Positions 1 to 6,622 of a stretch of 23,585 nucleotides of DNA are shown here, one piece after another. This DNA comes from an uncultured Collinsella sp. (GTDB lineage: Bacteria; Actinomycetota; Coriobacteriia; Coriobacteriales; Coriobacteriaceae). The translations under genes and the position numbers were made by a program. The notes below the pieces were generated by a model. It worked only from the letters and a program-made list of their open reading frames with translations. It ran no database searches and was not told where the DNA came from. Positions within the stretch are counted from its first letter, which is position 1, and every line of letters starts with the position of its first letter. The stretch covers positions 1-23,585 of the forward strand of contig UQZI01000030.1 of assembly GCA_900545555.1 (NCBI GenBank), in the 5' to 3' direction.

Positions 1-30
1 CGGTCGTAAATAGGTAACCATGGCGGGTAA

Positions 31-70
31 GGGGACGGCGCAGACTAGATTTCGCCGTCCCCTTGCTTTG
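31..70 (+). terminator. terminator-like hairpin upstream of hypA
   Basis: A perfect 10-bp inverted repeat (GGGGACGGCG at 31-40, CGCCGTCCCC at 53-62) is followed by a T-rich stretch. It probably ends transcription of a gene left of the window, making hypA the start of a new unit or a monocistron. Confidence 0.6.
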
Positions 71-109
71 AGTTTGCATCGCATCAACCGTTGTTGAAAG
101 GTTTCTACC

Positions 110-538
110 TTGCATGAATTGGGAATCGTTTATCACATTATTCGCGATGTTGAGAACGTGGCGCGCGCCAATGGCGTGCGTCGCGTTTCGAGCGTCACGC
201 TGCTGCTGGGCGAGGTCTCGGGCGTCGTTCCCGACTTGCTGCTCGACGCTTGGCGCTGGGCGGCAGATAAAAAGTCCATCACGCAGGGCGCGGAGCTTAT
301 CGTGGAGCCCGTCGAGGCCGTGACGCATTGCGAGGCGTGCGGCCGCGACTATGCGACAGTCGAGCACGGCAAGACCTGCCCCCATTGCGGCAGTGGCGAT
401 ACCTATTTGCTCCAGGGCCAAGAGGTCATGATCAAGCAGATCGAGACCCCCGACGAGGACCCGGCAGACGCTGCCCCCGACGGCCCTTCTGACGCCCCCG
501 ACGCCGTCGACGCCGCTAACCCTCTCCACATCGTCTAG
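110..538 (+). CDS. hypA: HypA/HybF hydrogenase maturation nickel metallochaperone
   Basis: HypA delivers nickel, with HypB, to the large subunit of [NiFe] hydrogenase in the cytoplasm. The TTG at 110 is chosen because it gives the conserved Met-His-Glu N-terminus, in which His2 and the N-terminal amine bind nickel, and because GAAAGG at 96-101 is a suitable ribosome site. The zinc-binding loop has two CxxC pairs, C74/C77 and C90/C93. The protein is 142 aa, longer than the usual 113-120. The extra length is an acidic, Pro/Ala/Asp-rich tail after about residue 112 (DEDPADAAPDGPSDAPD) that is probably disordered. No other hyp or hydrogenase gene is visible. Family assignment is firm; the role of the tail is unknown. 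Confidence 0.93.
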   Translation: MHELGIVYHIIRDVENVARANGVRRVSSVTLLLGEVSGVVPDLLLDAWRWAADKKSITQGAELIVEPVEAVTHCEACGRDYATVEHGKTCPHCGSGDTYLLQGQEVMIKQIETPDEDPADAAPDGPSDAPDAVDAANPLHIV

Positions 539-542
539 CCCC

Positions 543-598
543 TAGTCGTTGGGGACGTTCTTGTTTGACTAGTCGTTTAAGAACGTCCCCAACGACTA
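543..598. repeat. 20-bp inverted repeat (intergenic hairpin, copy 1)
   Basis: A perfect 20-bp stem (543-562 and 579-598) with a 16-nt loop sits 5 nt after the hypA stop. The core GGGGACGTTCTT/AAGAACGTCCCC reappears in degenerate form after the DUF956 gene at 5830-5890, so this is likely a dispersed repeat. It has no clean T-tract; it may act as a transcript end or mRNA-stabilising structure. Confidence 0.75.
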
Positions 599-816
599 CT
601 TGCGCTAGAGCATAAGTTATACAATTAGTCAAGTTATGTCTGTTTAAACAAAATAGCGGCACGCAGGCGCATTGGGATTAACCTAAAAGCGGCGTTAATG
701 AACAGCGTGTCTGTATATATCTGTGAAAGTAATTGGGAAATCACGTTTTAGTAGGCAATGAGCTGTAAATCAGCAACGTAATCAATTTGTAACAAACTTA
801 GACGTTTAAACAAATA
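599..816. other. gene-free AT-rich region, original upstream region of the PTS operon
   Basis: No convincing gene is seen. It holds two copies of a GTTTAAACAAA motif (642-652 and 804-814), the first inside a perfect 10-bp palindrome (TGTTTAAACA, 641-650). Before the IS inserted, this stretch would have been directly upstream of the PTS operon, so it may contain regulator sites now about 1.6 kb away from the genes. Confidence 0.5.
804..816 (+). repeat. left target-site duplication of the IS (13 bp)
   Basis: GTTTAAACAAATA here is repeated exactly at 2438-2450 on the other side of the insertion sequence. That is best read as target duplication, although 13 bp is longer than the 2-4 bp common in the IS30 family. 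Confidence 0.65.
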
Positions 817-818
817 GG

Positions 819-846
819 TTGATTTTCAATCTCAACGCAACAGCCT
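819..846 (+). repeat. left terminal inverted repeat of the IS
   Basis: 28 bp beginning TTGATT and ending GCAACAGCCT; matches the reverse complement of 2408-2435 with 5 mismatches. Confidence 0.75.
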
Positions 847-1041
847 GAACGGGCCCCGCGTTTCCGCAGCTAGCGCAACGCGGGAATAGCTCCCGGCACC
901 TGGCCGTCGCATCGTCTCCGCAGGTGGAGAGGCTATGGAGGCCGGTGCCCCCATGCCGCCGCCGCATGCTCCGCCAGCCCGCCGCGCAGCCGTTCCGGAC
1001 TCAGCGCAACGGGCCCTCCGGCCCATGTCCCGGCCCGCCGC

Positions 1042-2304
1042 CTATCCCGCCAGCGGCCCCTCGCCCCTCGCGGCCCTGGCCCTGTCGATGCAGCCGGGCG
1101 TGAGGTCGAGCTCGCCGGGCGCCAGCTCCTCTATCCCGAACGCGTCCATGAGGGCGGAGGCGTCCTCCCCGAGGGCCATCCGCAGCACGCGCGCCGGCGT
1201 CAGGAACCCGAGCGCCCCCCTCGGCTCGGAGTTCACCTGCGACATGAGCAGCGCGCAGTCCGCCGCCGTCAGCCGGTCGAACCTGGCCCCGGCGCCCTTG
1301 GGCAGCAGCTTCCTGATCTCCACGTGGTTCTTCTCGCACGCGCCCTTCTGCTGGCTCTGCCGGGGGTCGCAGTAGAAGAGCCTGGTCTCGCCGTCCCGCT
1401 CGCCGATCAGCGCCGCGATGGCGCCCTCGTCGGCGAACTCGCTCCCGTTGTCGGTGAGCACGGCGCCGAAGGCGCGCCTCGCGCCGTCCTCGCCGAGGAC
1501 CCCGCGCAGGGAGGAGAGCGCCGCCAGGACCGAGGCGCACGTGCCGTCCGGCAGCGGCAGGGCCAGCTGGAAGCGGCTCGGGCGGTGCAGGAGCGTGAGG
1601 AGCCTGGCGGAGTCGCCCCTGGAGCCCTCGACGGTGTCCATCTCCCAGGCCGCGGCGCAGGCGTCCTCGCCGAGCGCGAGGAACGACGCGTGCGACCTGC
1701 GCGACGAGTGGGACGTCGCCCTTCTCGGGGCCCGGCGCGACCTCGGCCTGTAGCCGACCTTGCGCCTGAGCTCCATGTTCGTCATGCCGTCGTAGCCGGC
1801 GTCCACCCACCTGTAGACGGTGGAGGCGCTGAGCCCGGGGGTCGTCGCCGCTATCTGCTGCGGGGAGAGCCCGCGCGCGAGCCCGTCCCTGATGGCCGCG
1901 AGCTTGGCGGCGGCGCCCTCCTCGGTCTCGTCGATCCCGGACCTGCTCGCCGAGAGCTCGGCGTCGGCCGCCTCCTGCGCCCTCCTGGCGCTGTAGAACA
2001 CCCTGGGCCTCCTCGAGCAGCCGTAGCCCCTCCTGTGCGAGCAGCCGTTGCAGCACCTCGGCCACGCGGAGAGCCTGGGGCAGGCCCCCGACAGGTCCGC
2101 GGGCGCGGGCTCGCCGTAGCGCGAGCGCGGCGCGGTGACGTAGCGGTGCGCCGCAACCTCCCTGGTCACGGTCGAGGGCGACCTGCCGAGCTCCGCGGCG
2201 ATCTCGCGGGCGCTGCGGCTGCGGTCGAGCATCCTCTCGACCGTGTTCCTCTCGTGCCTCGTGAGCCTCCCGTACGACCTTCCGGACGGCTTGGGTCTGG
2301 ACAT
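1042..2304 (-). CDS. IS30-family DDE transposase
   Basis: Catalyses cut and rejoining of the surrounding IS. The 420-aa product has an N-terminal helix-turn-helix (about residues 12-50, with REIAAELGRSPSTVTRE typical of IS30 HTH_38), a Cys-rich patch (CCNGC near 84-88, plus C96), a second HTH around 147-166, and an RNase H-like integrase core. The catalytic triad can be placed at D223 (EMDTVEG), D285 (LTDNGSEF) and E324 (QQKGACEKNH). The ATG at 2304 follows a GGAGG site with 5-nt spacing. No frameshift or internal stop is present. The long open frames on the other strand are GC-driven shadows. Confidence 0.93.
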   Translation of the reverse strand: MSRPKPSGRSYGRLTRHERNTVERMLDRSRSAREIAAELGRSPSTVTREVAAHRYVTAPRSRYGEPAPADLSGACPRLSAWPRCCNGCSHRRGYGCSRRPRVFYSARRAQEAADAELSASRSGIDETEEGAAAKLAAIRDGLARGLSPQQIAATTPGLSASTVYRWVDAGYDGMTNMELRRKVGYRPRSRRAPRRATSHSSRRSHASFLALGEDACAAAWEMDTVEGSRGDSARLLTLLHRPSRFQLALPLPDGTCASVLAALSSLRGVLGEDGARRAFGAVLTDNGSEFADEGAIAALIGERDGETRLFYCDPRQSQQKGACEKNHVEIRKLLPKGAGARFDRLTAADCALLMSQVNSEPRGALGFLTPARVLRMALGEDASALMDAFGIEELAPGELDLTPGCIDRARAARGEGPLAG

Positions 2305-2370
2305 GCCGGCCTCCCTCCATCGCGGGCCGGGGGATTCCGGCCCCTCTGGAGATGCCTACCCGGATTCGCG

Positions 2371-2410
2371 CCTCAGGACTCAGCGCAACGCGTTGCGCTG
2401 AGTCCTGAGG
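2371..2410. repeat. 40-bp perfect palindrome inside the IS right end
   Basis: CCTCAGGACTCAGCGCAACG is followed directly by its reverse complement with no loop. It abuts and partly overlaps the right terminal repeat and lies upstream of the transposase start. It could be a transposase-binding, hairpin or transcription-blocking element. The arm shares GACTCAGCGCAAC with 998-1010 inside the IS. Confidence 0.85.
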
Positions 2411-2435
2411 CTGTTGCAATGAAAATGAGAATCAA
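2408..2435 (-). repeat. right terminal inverted repeat of the IS
   Basis: Complement of the left repeat at 819-846 (23/28). Its first bases are shared with the 40-bp palindrome. Confidence 0.75.
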
Positions 2436-2437
2436 GG

Positions 2438-2450
2438 GTTTAAACAAATA
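2438..2450 (+). repeat. right target-site duplication of the IS (13 bp)
   Basis: Exact copy of 804-816, GTTTAAACAAATA, directly before the cre-like site of the PTS operon. Confidence 0.65.
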
Positions 2451-2465
2451 ATGCAACCGTTTGCG
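2451..2465 (+). promoter_or_regulatory. cre-like catabolite-control operator upstream of the PTS operon
   Basis: ATGCAACCGTTTGCG fits the WTGNAANCGNWNNCW catabolite-responsive consensus at 14 of 15 positions, failing only at the last base, and has the central CG and dyad symmetry expected of a LacI/CcpA-family operator. It lies about 85 nt before manX and 30 nt before a possible -10 (TATACT, 2497-2502). Repression or activation by a CcpA-like regulator is inferred; the regulator is not in the window. Confidence 0.5.
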
Positions 2466-2549
2466 AATTTAGCTATAAATCCACAAGGCGAACAGGTATA
2501 CTCCATTATTGTCGTGTAGGAAATACGTAGACAAAAAGGAGGTTATGTG

Positions 2550-3539
2550 ATGGTAAGTATTGTTCTTGCTAGCCATGGTGACTTGGCGGCTGGAATCAAG
2601 CAGACGGGCTCGATGGTCTTTGGCGATCAGCCGTCTGTAGCCGTGGTCTCGCTCGAGCCGAGCATGGGCCCCGACGACTTCCGTGCCAAGGTCGAGGAAG
2701 CAATCGCTTCCTTCGAGGACCAGGAGCAGGTGCTCTTCCTCGTTGATCTGTGGGGCGGCACGCCCTTCAACCAGATCAGCGGTCTCATCGAGGGCCATGA
2801 TTCCTGGGCTATCGTCACCGGTGTCAACCTGCCTATGCTCATCGAGGCATATTCGCAGCGCTTTGACGCAAAGAACACTGCACATGCGATCGCAAAACAT
2901 CTCGTGACTGAGGCTAAGGCCGGCGTGCGCGTCAAGCCCGAGTCTCTGGAGCCCGAGGAGAAGAAGCCGGCTGCGGCCGCCGCTGCTCCTGCGGGTGCCA
3001 TTCCTCCGGGAACGGTCATCGGCGATGGGCACATCAAGATCGCCCACGTCCGTATCGACACGCGTCTGCTGCATGGTCAGGTGGCCACCACGTGGACCAA
3101 GCAGATCAACCCCAACCGCATCATCGTGGTCTCCGACGGCGTTGCTCACGACGAGCTCCGCAAGACCATGATCGAGCAGGCTGCCCCTCCGGGAGTCCAC
3201 GCCAACGTCGTGCCTATCAAGAAGATGGCCGAGGTCGTCAAGGACACGCGCTTTGGCGACACCAAGGCGATGCTGCTGTTCGAGAACCCGCAGGATCTGC
3301 TCAGGGCCATCGAGGCCGGCGTCGACATCAAGGAAGCCAACATCGGTTCCATGGCCCACTCCAAGGGCAAGGTCGTCGTCACCAACGCTGTCGCTATGGG
3401 CGATGACGATGTCAAGACCATCGAGGCTCTCAAGGCCAAGGGCGTCAAGTTCGAGGTCCGCAAGGTTCCTTCGGATTCCTCCGAGGATCTCGACGCCATG
3501 TTGAAGAAAGCTAAGGCCGAACTGGCCGCTCAAGCATAG
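2550..3539 (+). CDS. manX: PTS mannose-family EIIA-EIIB component (ManX type)
   Basis: Cytoplasmic phosphotransfer subunit that takes phosphate from HPr and passes it to sugar bound at EIICD. The ATG at 2550 is preferred over the GTG at 2547 because AAGGAGG (2536-2542) is 7 nt away; this gives 329 aa. The EIIA-Man domain covers residues 1 to about 125 with active His9 (VLASHGD) and the motif LWGGTPFN near 67-74. An Ala/Pro linker (about 138-152) follows, then an EIIB domain from about 160 with active His175 (RIDTRLLHGQV). Fused AB chains are normal in this family. It is the first gene of an EIIAB-EIIC-EIID operon. The sugar could be mannose, glucose, fructose or an amino sugar; the sequence alone does not say which. 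Confidence 0.94.
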   Translation: MVSIVLASHGDLAAGIKQTGSMVFGDQPSVAVVSLEPSMGPDDFRAKVEEAIASFEDQEQVLFLVDLWGGTPFNQISGLIEGHDSWAIVTGVNLPMLIEAYSQRFDAKNTAHAIAKHLVTEAKAGVRVKPESLEPEEKKPAAAAAAPAGAIPPGTVIGDGHIKIAHVRIDTRLLHGQVATTWTKQINPNRIIVVSDGVAHDELRKTMIEQAAPPGVHANVVPIKKMAEVVKDTRFGDTKAMLLFENPQDLLRAIEAGVDIKEANIGSMAHSKGKVVVTNAVAMGDDDVKTIEALKAKGVKFEVRKVPSDSSEDLDAMLKKAKAELAAQA

Positions 3540-3557
3540 TAAAGGAGGGTCCGATAC

Positions 3558-4376
3558 ATGTCTGCAATCACTATTCTGCTTGTTGCGATTGTCGCGTTGC
3601 TTGCCGGTATGGAAGGCATTCTGGATGAGTTCCAGTTCCATCAGCCGCTCGTGGCATGCACGCTTATCGGTCTCGTAACCGGTCACCTTCAGGAGGGCAT
3701 CCTCCTGGGCGGTTCGCTCCAGATGATGGCCCTTGGCTGGGCTAACGTCGGCGCCGCCGTCGCGCCTGACGCCGCTCTGGCCTCGGTCGCTTCTTCGATC
3801 ATCATGGTGCTCGCCCTCAACGGTGGCGCCACCGATTCGGCCAAGGCCGTTACCGCCGCCATCGCCGTCGCCGTCCCGCTGTCGGTCGCTGGTCTGTTCC
3901 TGACCATGATCTGCCGTACCCTGGCTACCGCTATGGTTCACGGCATGGACGCCTGCGCCGAGAAGGGCGACTTCGCCGGCATCGAGCGTTGGCAGTACGC
4001 CGGCATCCTCATGCAGGGTGTTCGTATCGCCATCCCGGCAGTACTTCTGTGCATCATCCCGGCCGAGGCCGTTACCAACGCGCTTAACGCTATGCCCGAT
4101 TGGCTGTCCGGCGGCATGGCTGTCGGCGGCGGCATGGTCGCTTCCGTCGGTTACGCCATGGTCATCAACATGATGGCCACCAAGGAGACCTGGCCGTTCT
4201 TCATCCTCGGCTTTGTCCTTGCTGCCATCCCTCAGCTCACGCTGATCGCCCTTGGCCTCATCGGCATCTCCCTTGCCCTCATCTACCTTGGCCTTAAGGA
4301 TCTGGCCAAGCAGGGTGGCGGCATGGGCGGTGGCTCCGGTGACCCGCTCGGCGACATTCTGAACGATTACGAGTAG
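3558..4376 (+). CDS. manY: PTS mannose-family EIIC permease (ManY type)
   Basis: Membrane subunit forming, with EIID, the sugar channel of the mannose-family PTS. The 272-aa product starts at an ATG preceded by AAAGGAGG (3541-3548), 18 nt after manX. It is hydrophobic almost throughout. The N-terminal part carries the family signature of EFQFHQPLVACTLIGLVTGH followed by EGILLGGSLQMMALGWANVG. Several membrane helices are visible, including one near residues 90-120 and two between about 185 and 250. It ends in a Gly-rich hydrophilic tail (QGGGMGGGSGDPLGD). Length and order match the family. Confidence 0.94.
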   Translation: MSAITILLVAIVALLAGMEGILDEFQFHQPLVACTLIGLVTGHLQEGILLGGSLQMMALGWANVGAAVAPDAALASVASSIIMVLALNGGATDSAKAVTAAIAVAVPLSVAGLFLTMICRTLATAMVHGMDACAEKGDFAGIERWQYAGILMQGVRIAIPAVLLCIIPAEAVTNALNAMPDWLSGGMAVGGGMVASVGYAMVINMMATKETWPFFILGFVLAAIPQLTLIALGLIGISLALIYLGLKDLAKQGGGMGGGSGDPLGDILNDYE

Positions 4377-4392
4377 GAGGGGAGTGATACAT

Positions 4393-5313
4393 ATGGCAGA
4401 GAACAAGATTCAGCTCACCAAGGCTGACCGTAAGAAGGTTTGCTTCCGTCATCAGTTCCTTCAGGGCTCGTGGAACTACGAGCGTATGCAGAACGGCGGC
4501 TGGTGCTTCGCAATGATCCCTGCGATCAAGAAGCTCTACACCAGCAAGGATGACCAGATTGCCGCTCTTAAGCGCCACCTGGAGTTCTATAACACCCACC
4601 CCTATGTTTCCGCCCCCGTCATTGGCGTTACCCTCGCCCTCGAGGAGGAGCGCGCCAACGGTGCTCCGATTGACGACGTCGCCATTCAGGGCGTCAAGGT
4701 CGGTATGATGGGCCCGCTCGCCGGCGTCGGCGACCCCGCCTTCTGGTTCACCCTTCGCCCGATTCTGGGTGCACTGGGCGCTTCCCTGGCCCTGTCCGGC
4801 AGCATCGCCGGTCCGCTGCTGTTCTTCTTCGCGTGGAACATCATCCGTTACGCCTTCCTGTGGTACACGCAGGAGTTTGGCTACAAGGTCGGCTCCTCCA
4901 TCGCCAAGGACCTCTCCGGCGGTCTGATGGGCAAGGTCACCGAGGGTGCTTCCATCCTGGGTATGTTCATCATCGGCGCCCTGGTCGAGCGCTGGGTGTC
5001 CATCTCCTTCACCCCGGTCGTCTCCAAGGTCACGCAGTCCGCTGGCGCCTATATCGACTGGGCCAACCTGCCCGCCGGTTCTGAGGGCATCAAGCAGGCA
5101 TTGACGATGTACAGCTCTGTCGGTGCCAACGCACTCGACCCGGTGAAGGTCACCACGCTTCAGGCCAACCTCGATCAGCTCATCCCCGGCCTTGCCGCCG
5201 TGTGCCTGACCCTTCTGGTCTGCAAGCTCCTCAAGAAGAAGGTCAGCCCGATCGTCATCATCTTGGCTCTCTTCGCCGTCGGCATCATCGGTCGCGTCTG
5301 CGGCTTCATGTAA
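4393..5313 (+). CDS. manZ: PTS mannose-family EIID component (ManZ type)
   Basis: Partner of EIIC in the transport channel. The ATG at 4393 is chosen over the in-frame GTG at 4384 because AGGAGGGGAG (4375-4384) ends 8 nt before it; this gives 306 aa. Family hallmarks are the N-terminal FLQGSWNYERMQNGGWCFAM stretch, then HPYVSAPVIGVTLALEEERA, then GVKVGMMGPLAGVGDPAFWF. Hydrophobic helices follow near residues 130-160, 185-200 and at the C-terminus (VIIILALFAVGIIGRVCGFM). It overlaps no other gene and is 16 nt after manY, so the three PTS genes form one operon. Confidence 0.94.
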   Translation: MAENKIQLTKADRKKVCFRHQFLQGSWNYERMQNGGWCFAMIPAIKKLYTSKDDQIAALKRHLEFYNTHPYVSAPVIGVTLALEEERANGAPIDDVAIQGVKVGMMGPLAGVGDPAFWFTLRPILGALGASLALSGSIAGPLLFFFAWNIIRYAFLWYTQEFGYKVGSSIAKDLSGGLMGKVTEGASILGMFIIGALVERWVSISFTPVVSKVTQSAGAYIDWANLPAGSEGIKQALTMYSSVGANALDPVKVTTLQANLDQLIPGLAAVCLTLLVCKLLKKKVSPIVIILALFAVGIIGRVCGFM

Positions 5314-5369
5314 GCACGCTTCGGCTTAAGACCGAGAGTTGCTAGGCAAGGGCTTTTGAGCCATTGAAA

Positions 5370-5415
5370 CGGACCGCACCCGGTGGGTACACTGGATGCG
5401 GTCCGATTGTTTTTA
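5370..5415 (+). terminator. rho-independent terminator after the PTS genes
   Basis: A 9-bp stem (CGGACCGCA at 5370-5378, TGCGGTCCG at 5397-5405) is followed by ATTGTTTTTATT. It lies between manZ and the DUF956 gene, so the latter is either read through at reduced level or has its own promoter. Confidence 0.8.
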
Positions 5416-5433
5416 TTGGAGGGCGAGGCGCGT

Positions 5434-5832
5434 ATGGCGCAATCTCAGAACAGCACGGTCGATTTGGCAACGCCGGCAACCTGCCTGATGGGGCTTACCA
5501 GTCACGGTAACGTGATGGTGGGCAATAAGGCGTTTGAGTACTATAACGAGCGCAATCCCGAGGATTTTATTCAGATCCCGTGGGATGAGGTCGACTATAT
5601 TGCCGCTGAGGTTTTGCGCGGCACCAAGAAGATTACGCGTTTTGCCATCTTCACCAAGGACAATGGTCACTTTACGTTTTCGACGCGCGATGACAAAGAG
5701 ACGCTTCGTGCGGTCCGCAAGTACGTTGACGAGGATAAGCTTGTGCGTTCGCCTGACTTTATCGATGTGACGGCTAAGGGCGCCAAGAGCATCCCCTCCG
5801 TTATCAAAAACCTCTTCCACAAAGGCAACTAG
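5434..5832 (+). CDS. DUF956 family protein, PTS-associated (ManO-like)
   Basis: A 132-aa soluble protein of the DUF956 family, which regularly sits at the end of mannose-family PTS operons and is thought to modulate transporter expression or activity. The family is recognised from GNKAFEYYNERNPEDFIQIP, WDEVDYIAAEV, KKITRFAIFTKDNGHFTFST and RAVRKYV. The ATG at 5434 follows TTGGAGGG (5417-5424); an in-frame extension to 5383 would begin inside the terminator and is unlikely. Its TAG stop is supplied by the first bases of the downstream hairpin repeat. Molecular function is not established from sequence. Confidence 0.85.
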   Translation: MAQSQNSTVDLATPATCLMGLTSHGNVMVGNKAFEYYNERNPEDFIQIPWDEVDYIAAEVLRGTKKITRFAIFTKDNGHFTFSTRDDKETLRAVRKYVDEDKLVRSPDFIDVTAKGAKSIPSVIKNLFHKGN

Positions 5833-5891
5833 TCGTTGGGTAGTTATTAGGGACGTTCTTAAACGACTTGTCATTAAAGAACGTCGCAGAT
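5830..5891. repeat. degenerate copy of the intergenic hairpin repeat (copy 2)
   Basis: Shares TAGTCGTTGGG and GGGACGTTCTT...AAGAACGTC with 543-598, but 9 bp are inserted between the two motif halves (5841-5849) and the right arm has diverged. The remaining stem is GACGTTCTT (5852-5860) with AAGAACGTC (5877-5885). It begins within the stop codon of the DUF956 gene. Confidence 0.6.
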
Positions 5892-5938
5892 GACTATCTC
5901 GAAGAGCGGTCGTGCGCTGCATGTTAGTGGCGTAAATC

Positions 5939-5947
5939 TGCTACACT
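5939..5947 (+). promoter_or_regulatory. extended -10 promoter element of tRNA-Arg
   Basis: TGCTACACT is an extended -10 (TGN plus TACACT) ending 10 nt before the mature tRNA 5' end at 5958, at a plausible distance for tRNA initiation. No strong -35 is seen. Confidence 0.5.
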
Positions 5948-5957
5948 AATACGACAT

Positions 5958-6033
5958 GCCTCCGTAGCTCAGGGGATAGAGCACCGCTCTCCTAAAGCGG
6001 GTGTCGACGGTTCGAATCCGCCCGGGGGCACCA
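5958..6033 (+). tRNA. tRNA-Arg, anticodon CCT
   Basis: Cloverleaf folds by eye: acceptor 5958-5964 with 6023-6029, D stem GCTC/GAGC, anticodon stem CCGCT/AGCGG with loop CTCCTAA (anticodon CCT at 5991-5993, reads AGG), T loop TTCGAAT and encoded CCA (6031-6033). The T stem has one A-C mismatch. Everything from the anticodon loop to just past the CCA (5989-6036) is duplicated at 15381-15428. The 3' half of this gene is therefore the integration site of the following element, which keeps the tRNA intact. Confidence 0.95.
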
Positions 6034-6036
6034 GAG
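5989..6036 (+). repeat. attL core: 48-bp direct repeat in tRNA-Arg
   Basis: Identical to 15381-15428. It spans the anticodon loop to 3 nt after CCA, a classic target for tyrosine recombinases. The two copies define an excision product of 9,392 bp. Confidence 0.93.
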
Positions 6037-6042
6037 AAATAG

Positions 6043-6075
6043 CAGGTCAGACGGTATAAATCGTCTGACCTGTTT
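6043..6075 (+). terminator. hairpin terminator after tRNA-Arg
   Basis: A perfect 11-bp stem (CAGGTCAGACG at 6043-6053, CGTCTGACCTG at 6062-6072) is followed by a short TTTCTGTG run. It lies inside the element, so the element supplies a new terminator to the tRNA; the original one is probably the hairpin at 15436-15464. Confidence 0.7.
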
Positions 6076-6103
6076 CTGTGTGGATAGGGGTAAAACCCGC
6101 CTG

Positions 6104-6124
6104 AGGGGTGAAAAAGGGGTGAAA
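6104..6124 (+). repeat. left arm-type repeat (candidate integrase/Xis site)
   Basis: Two GGGGTGAAA units in tandem form a 21-bp block that matches 15253-15273 at 20 of 21 positions. Inverted copies TTTCACCCC (6159-6167) and TTTCACCCT (6172-6180) follow 35 and 48 nt later. Position about 70-140 bp inside the att core on both ends suggests integrase arm-binding sites. Confidence 0.6.
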
Positions 6125-6391
6125 GTTCATTCTATGGGGAAAACATCGCGACTTCATATTTCACCCCAGAGTTTCACCCTCAGGGCCGGTTTTCAATCCT
6201 TCCCACAGCCTACGGGCTGGATGTGGGACCCTCCGGCTATGGAAAGCGTTGAAAACCTAGGCTGTCGTTGCCGTAGGGCAAGCCAGTTTCCGGCAGCCCT
6301 TTGATACCTTTTGATTGCTATTGAAGCCCTGTTGGACATTAGATGACGTTGGAAGTCTGTCCTTTCGTTCTAATTCGATTTGTGCTCTGTC
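6125..6391. other. gene-free left end with nested inverted repeats
   Basis: No gene is seen. It holds the inverted arm-like copies (6159-6180) and a nested structure: outer stem GGTTTTCAA/TTGAAAACC (6188-6196, 6249-6257) enclosing CCCACA...TGTGGG (6202-6227) with an inner GCC/GGC. The fold could be a recombination site or an RNA structure. Confidence 0.45.
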
Positions 6392-6622
6392 TTATTTGAC
6401 AAAGAGGTCAGAGTTGAAGAACTCTTTCAGGGAAACGCCGAGCCCTTGTGCAATCCGGTCGATATTTTCAATTGATATGTTCCGCTTGCCGGTTTCGACC
6501 TCAGCGAAGTATGTTCGGGACATTTCGATAGAGTACGCAATAGTTTCCTGGCTATAGCCGAGTTCGTTTCTCAACTCTTTTATTCTCAGCCCGACCCTCA
6601 TCTTTATATCTAACTGAGTCAT
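6392..6622 (-). CDS. XRE-family helix-turn-helix repressor
   Basis: A 76-aa single-domain DNA-binding protein of the Cro/CI type. The HTH spans about residues 10-65, with IKELRNELGYSQETIAYSIE, then MSRTYFAEVETGKRNISIEN and IDRIAQGLGVSLKEFF, all typical of XRE proteins. The ATG at 6622 has AGGAGG 5 nt upstream (6628-6633); a GTG at 6628 overlaps that site and is rejected. It is divergent from the surface-protein gene. Inverted repeats covering its own start and the shared promoter region suggest autoregulation and control of the divergent gene. Whether it also controls excision or transfer is unknown. Confidence 0.9.
   Translation of the reverse strand: MTQLDIKMRVGLRIKELRNELGYSQETIAYSIEMSRTYFAEVETGKRNISIENIDRIAQGLGVSLKEFFNSDLFVK

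Larger units (their letters stand above)
817..2437 (-). mobile_element. IS30-family insertion sequence
   Basis: One transposase gene lies between imperfect 28-bp inverted repeats (819-846 and 2408-2435, 23 of 28 matching; the inner GCAACAGCCT is identical). Two G residues separate each repeat from the flanking 13-bp direct repeat, so the exact ends are uncertain by 2 bp. The element is markedly more GC-rich than its surroundings. Its ends carry a subterminal motif AGCGCAAC (873-880, 1003-1010, 2382-2389) and a 40-bp perfect palindrome at 2371-2410. It has inserted in the upstream region of the PTS operon in opposite orientation. It looks intact and possibly active. Confidence 0.82.

Noticed and set aside
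1324..2451. 375-aa rightward open frame across the IS
   Set aside because: Antisense to the IS30 transposase; Arg/Ala/Gly/Pro-rich shadow of a very GC-rich gene with no domain.
2469..4406. 645-aa leftward open frame under the PTS genes
   Set aside because: Antisense to manX and manY, His/Asp/Gly-rich shadow without RBS or recognisable domain.
6080..6304. 74-aa rightward frame at the element left end
   Set aside because: It spans the arm-type repeats and nested stems and has no RBS or homologous look; noncoding explanation fits better.
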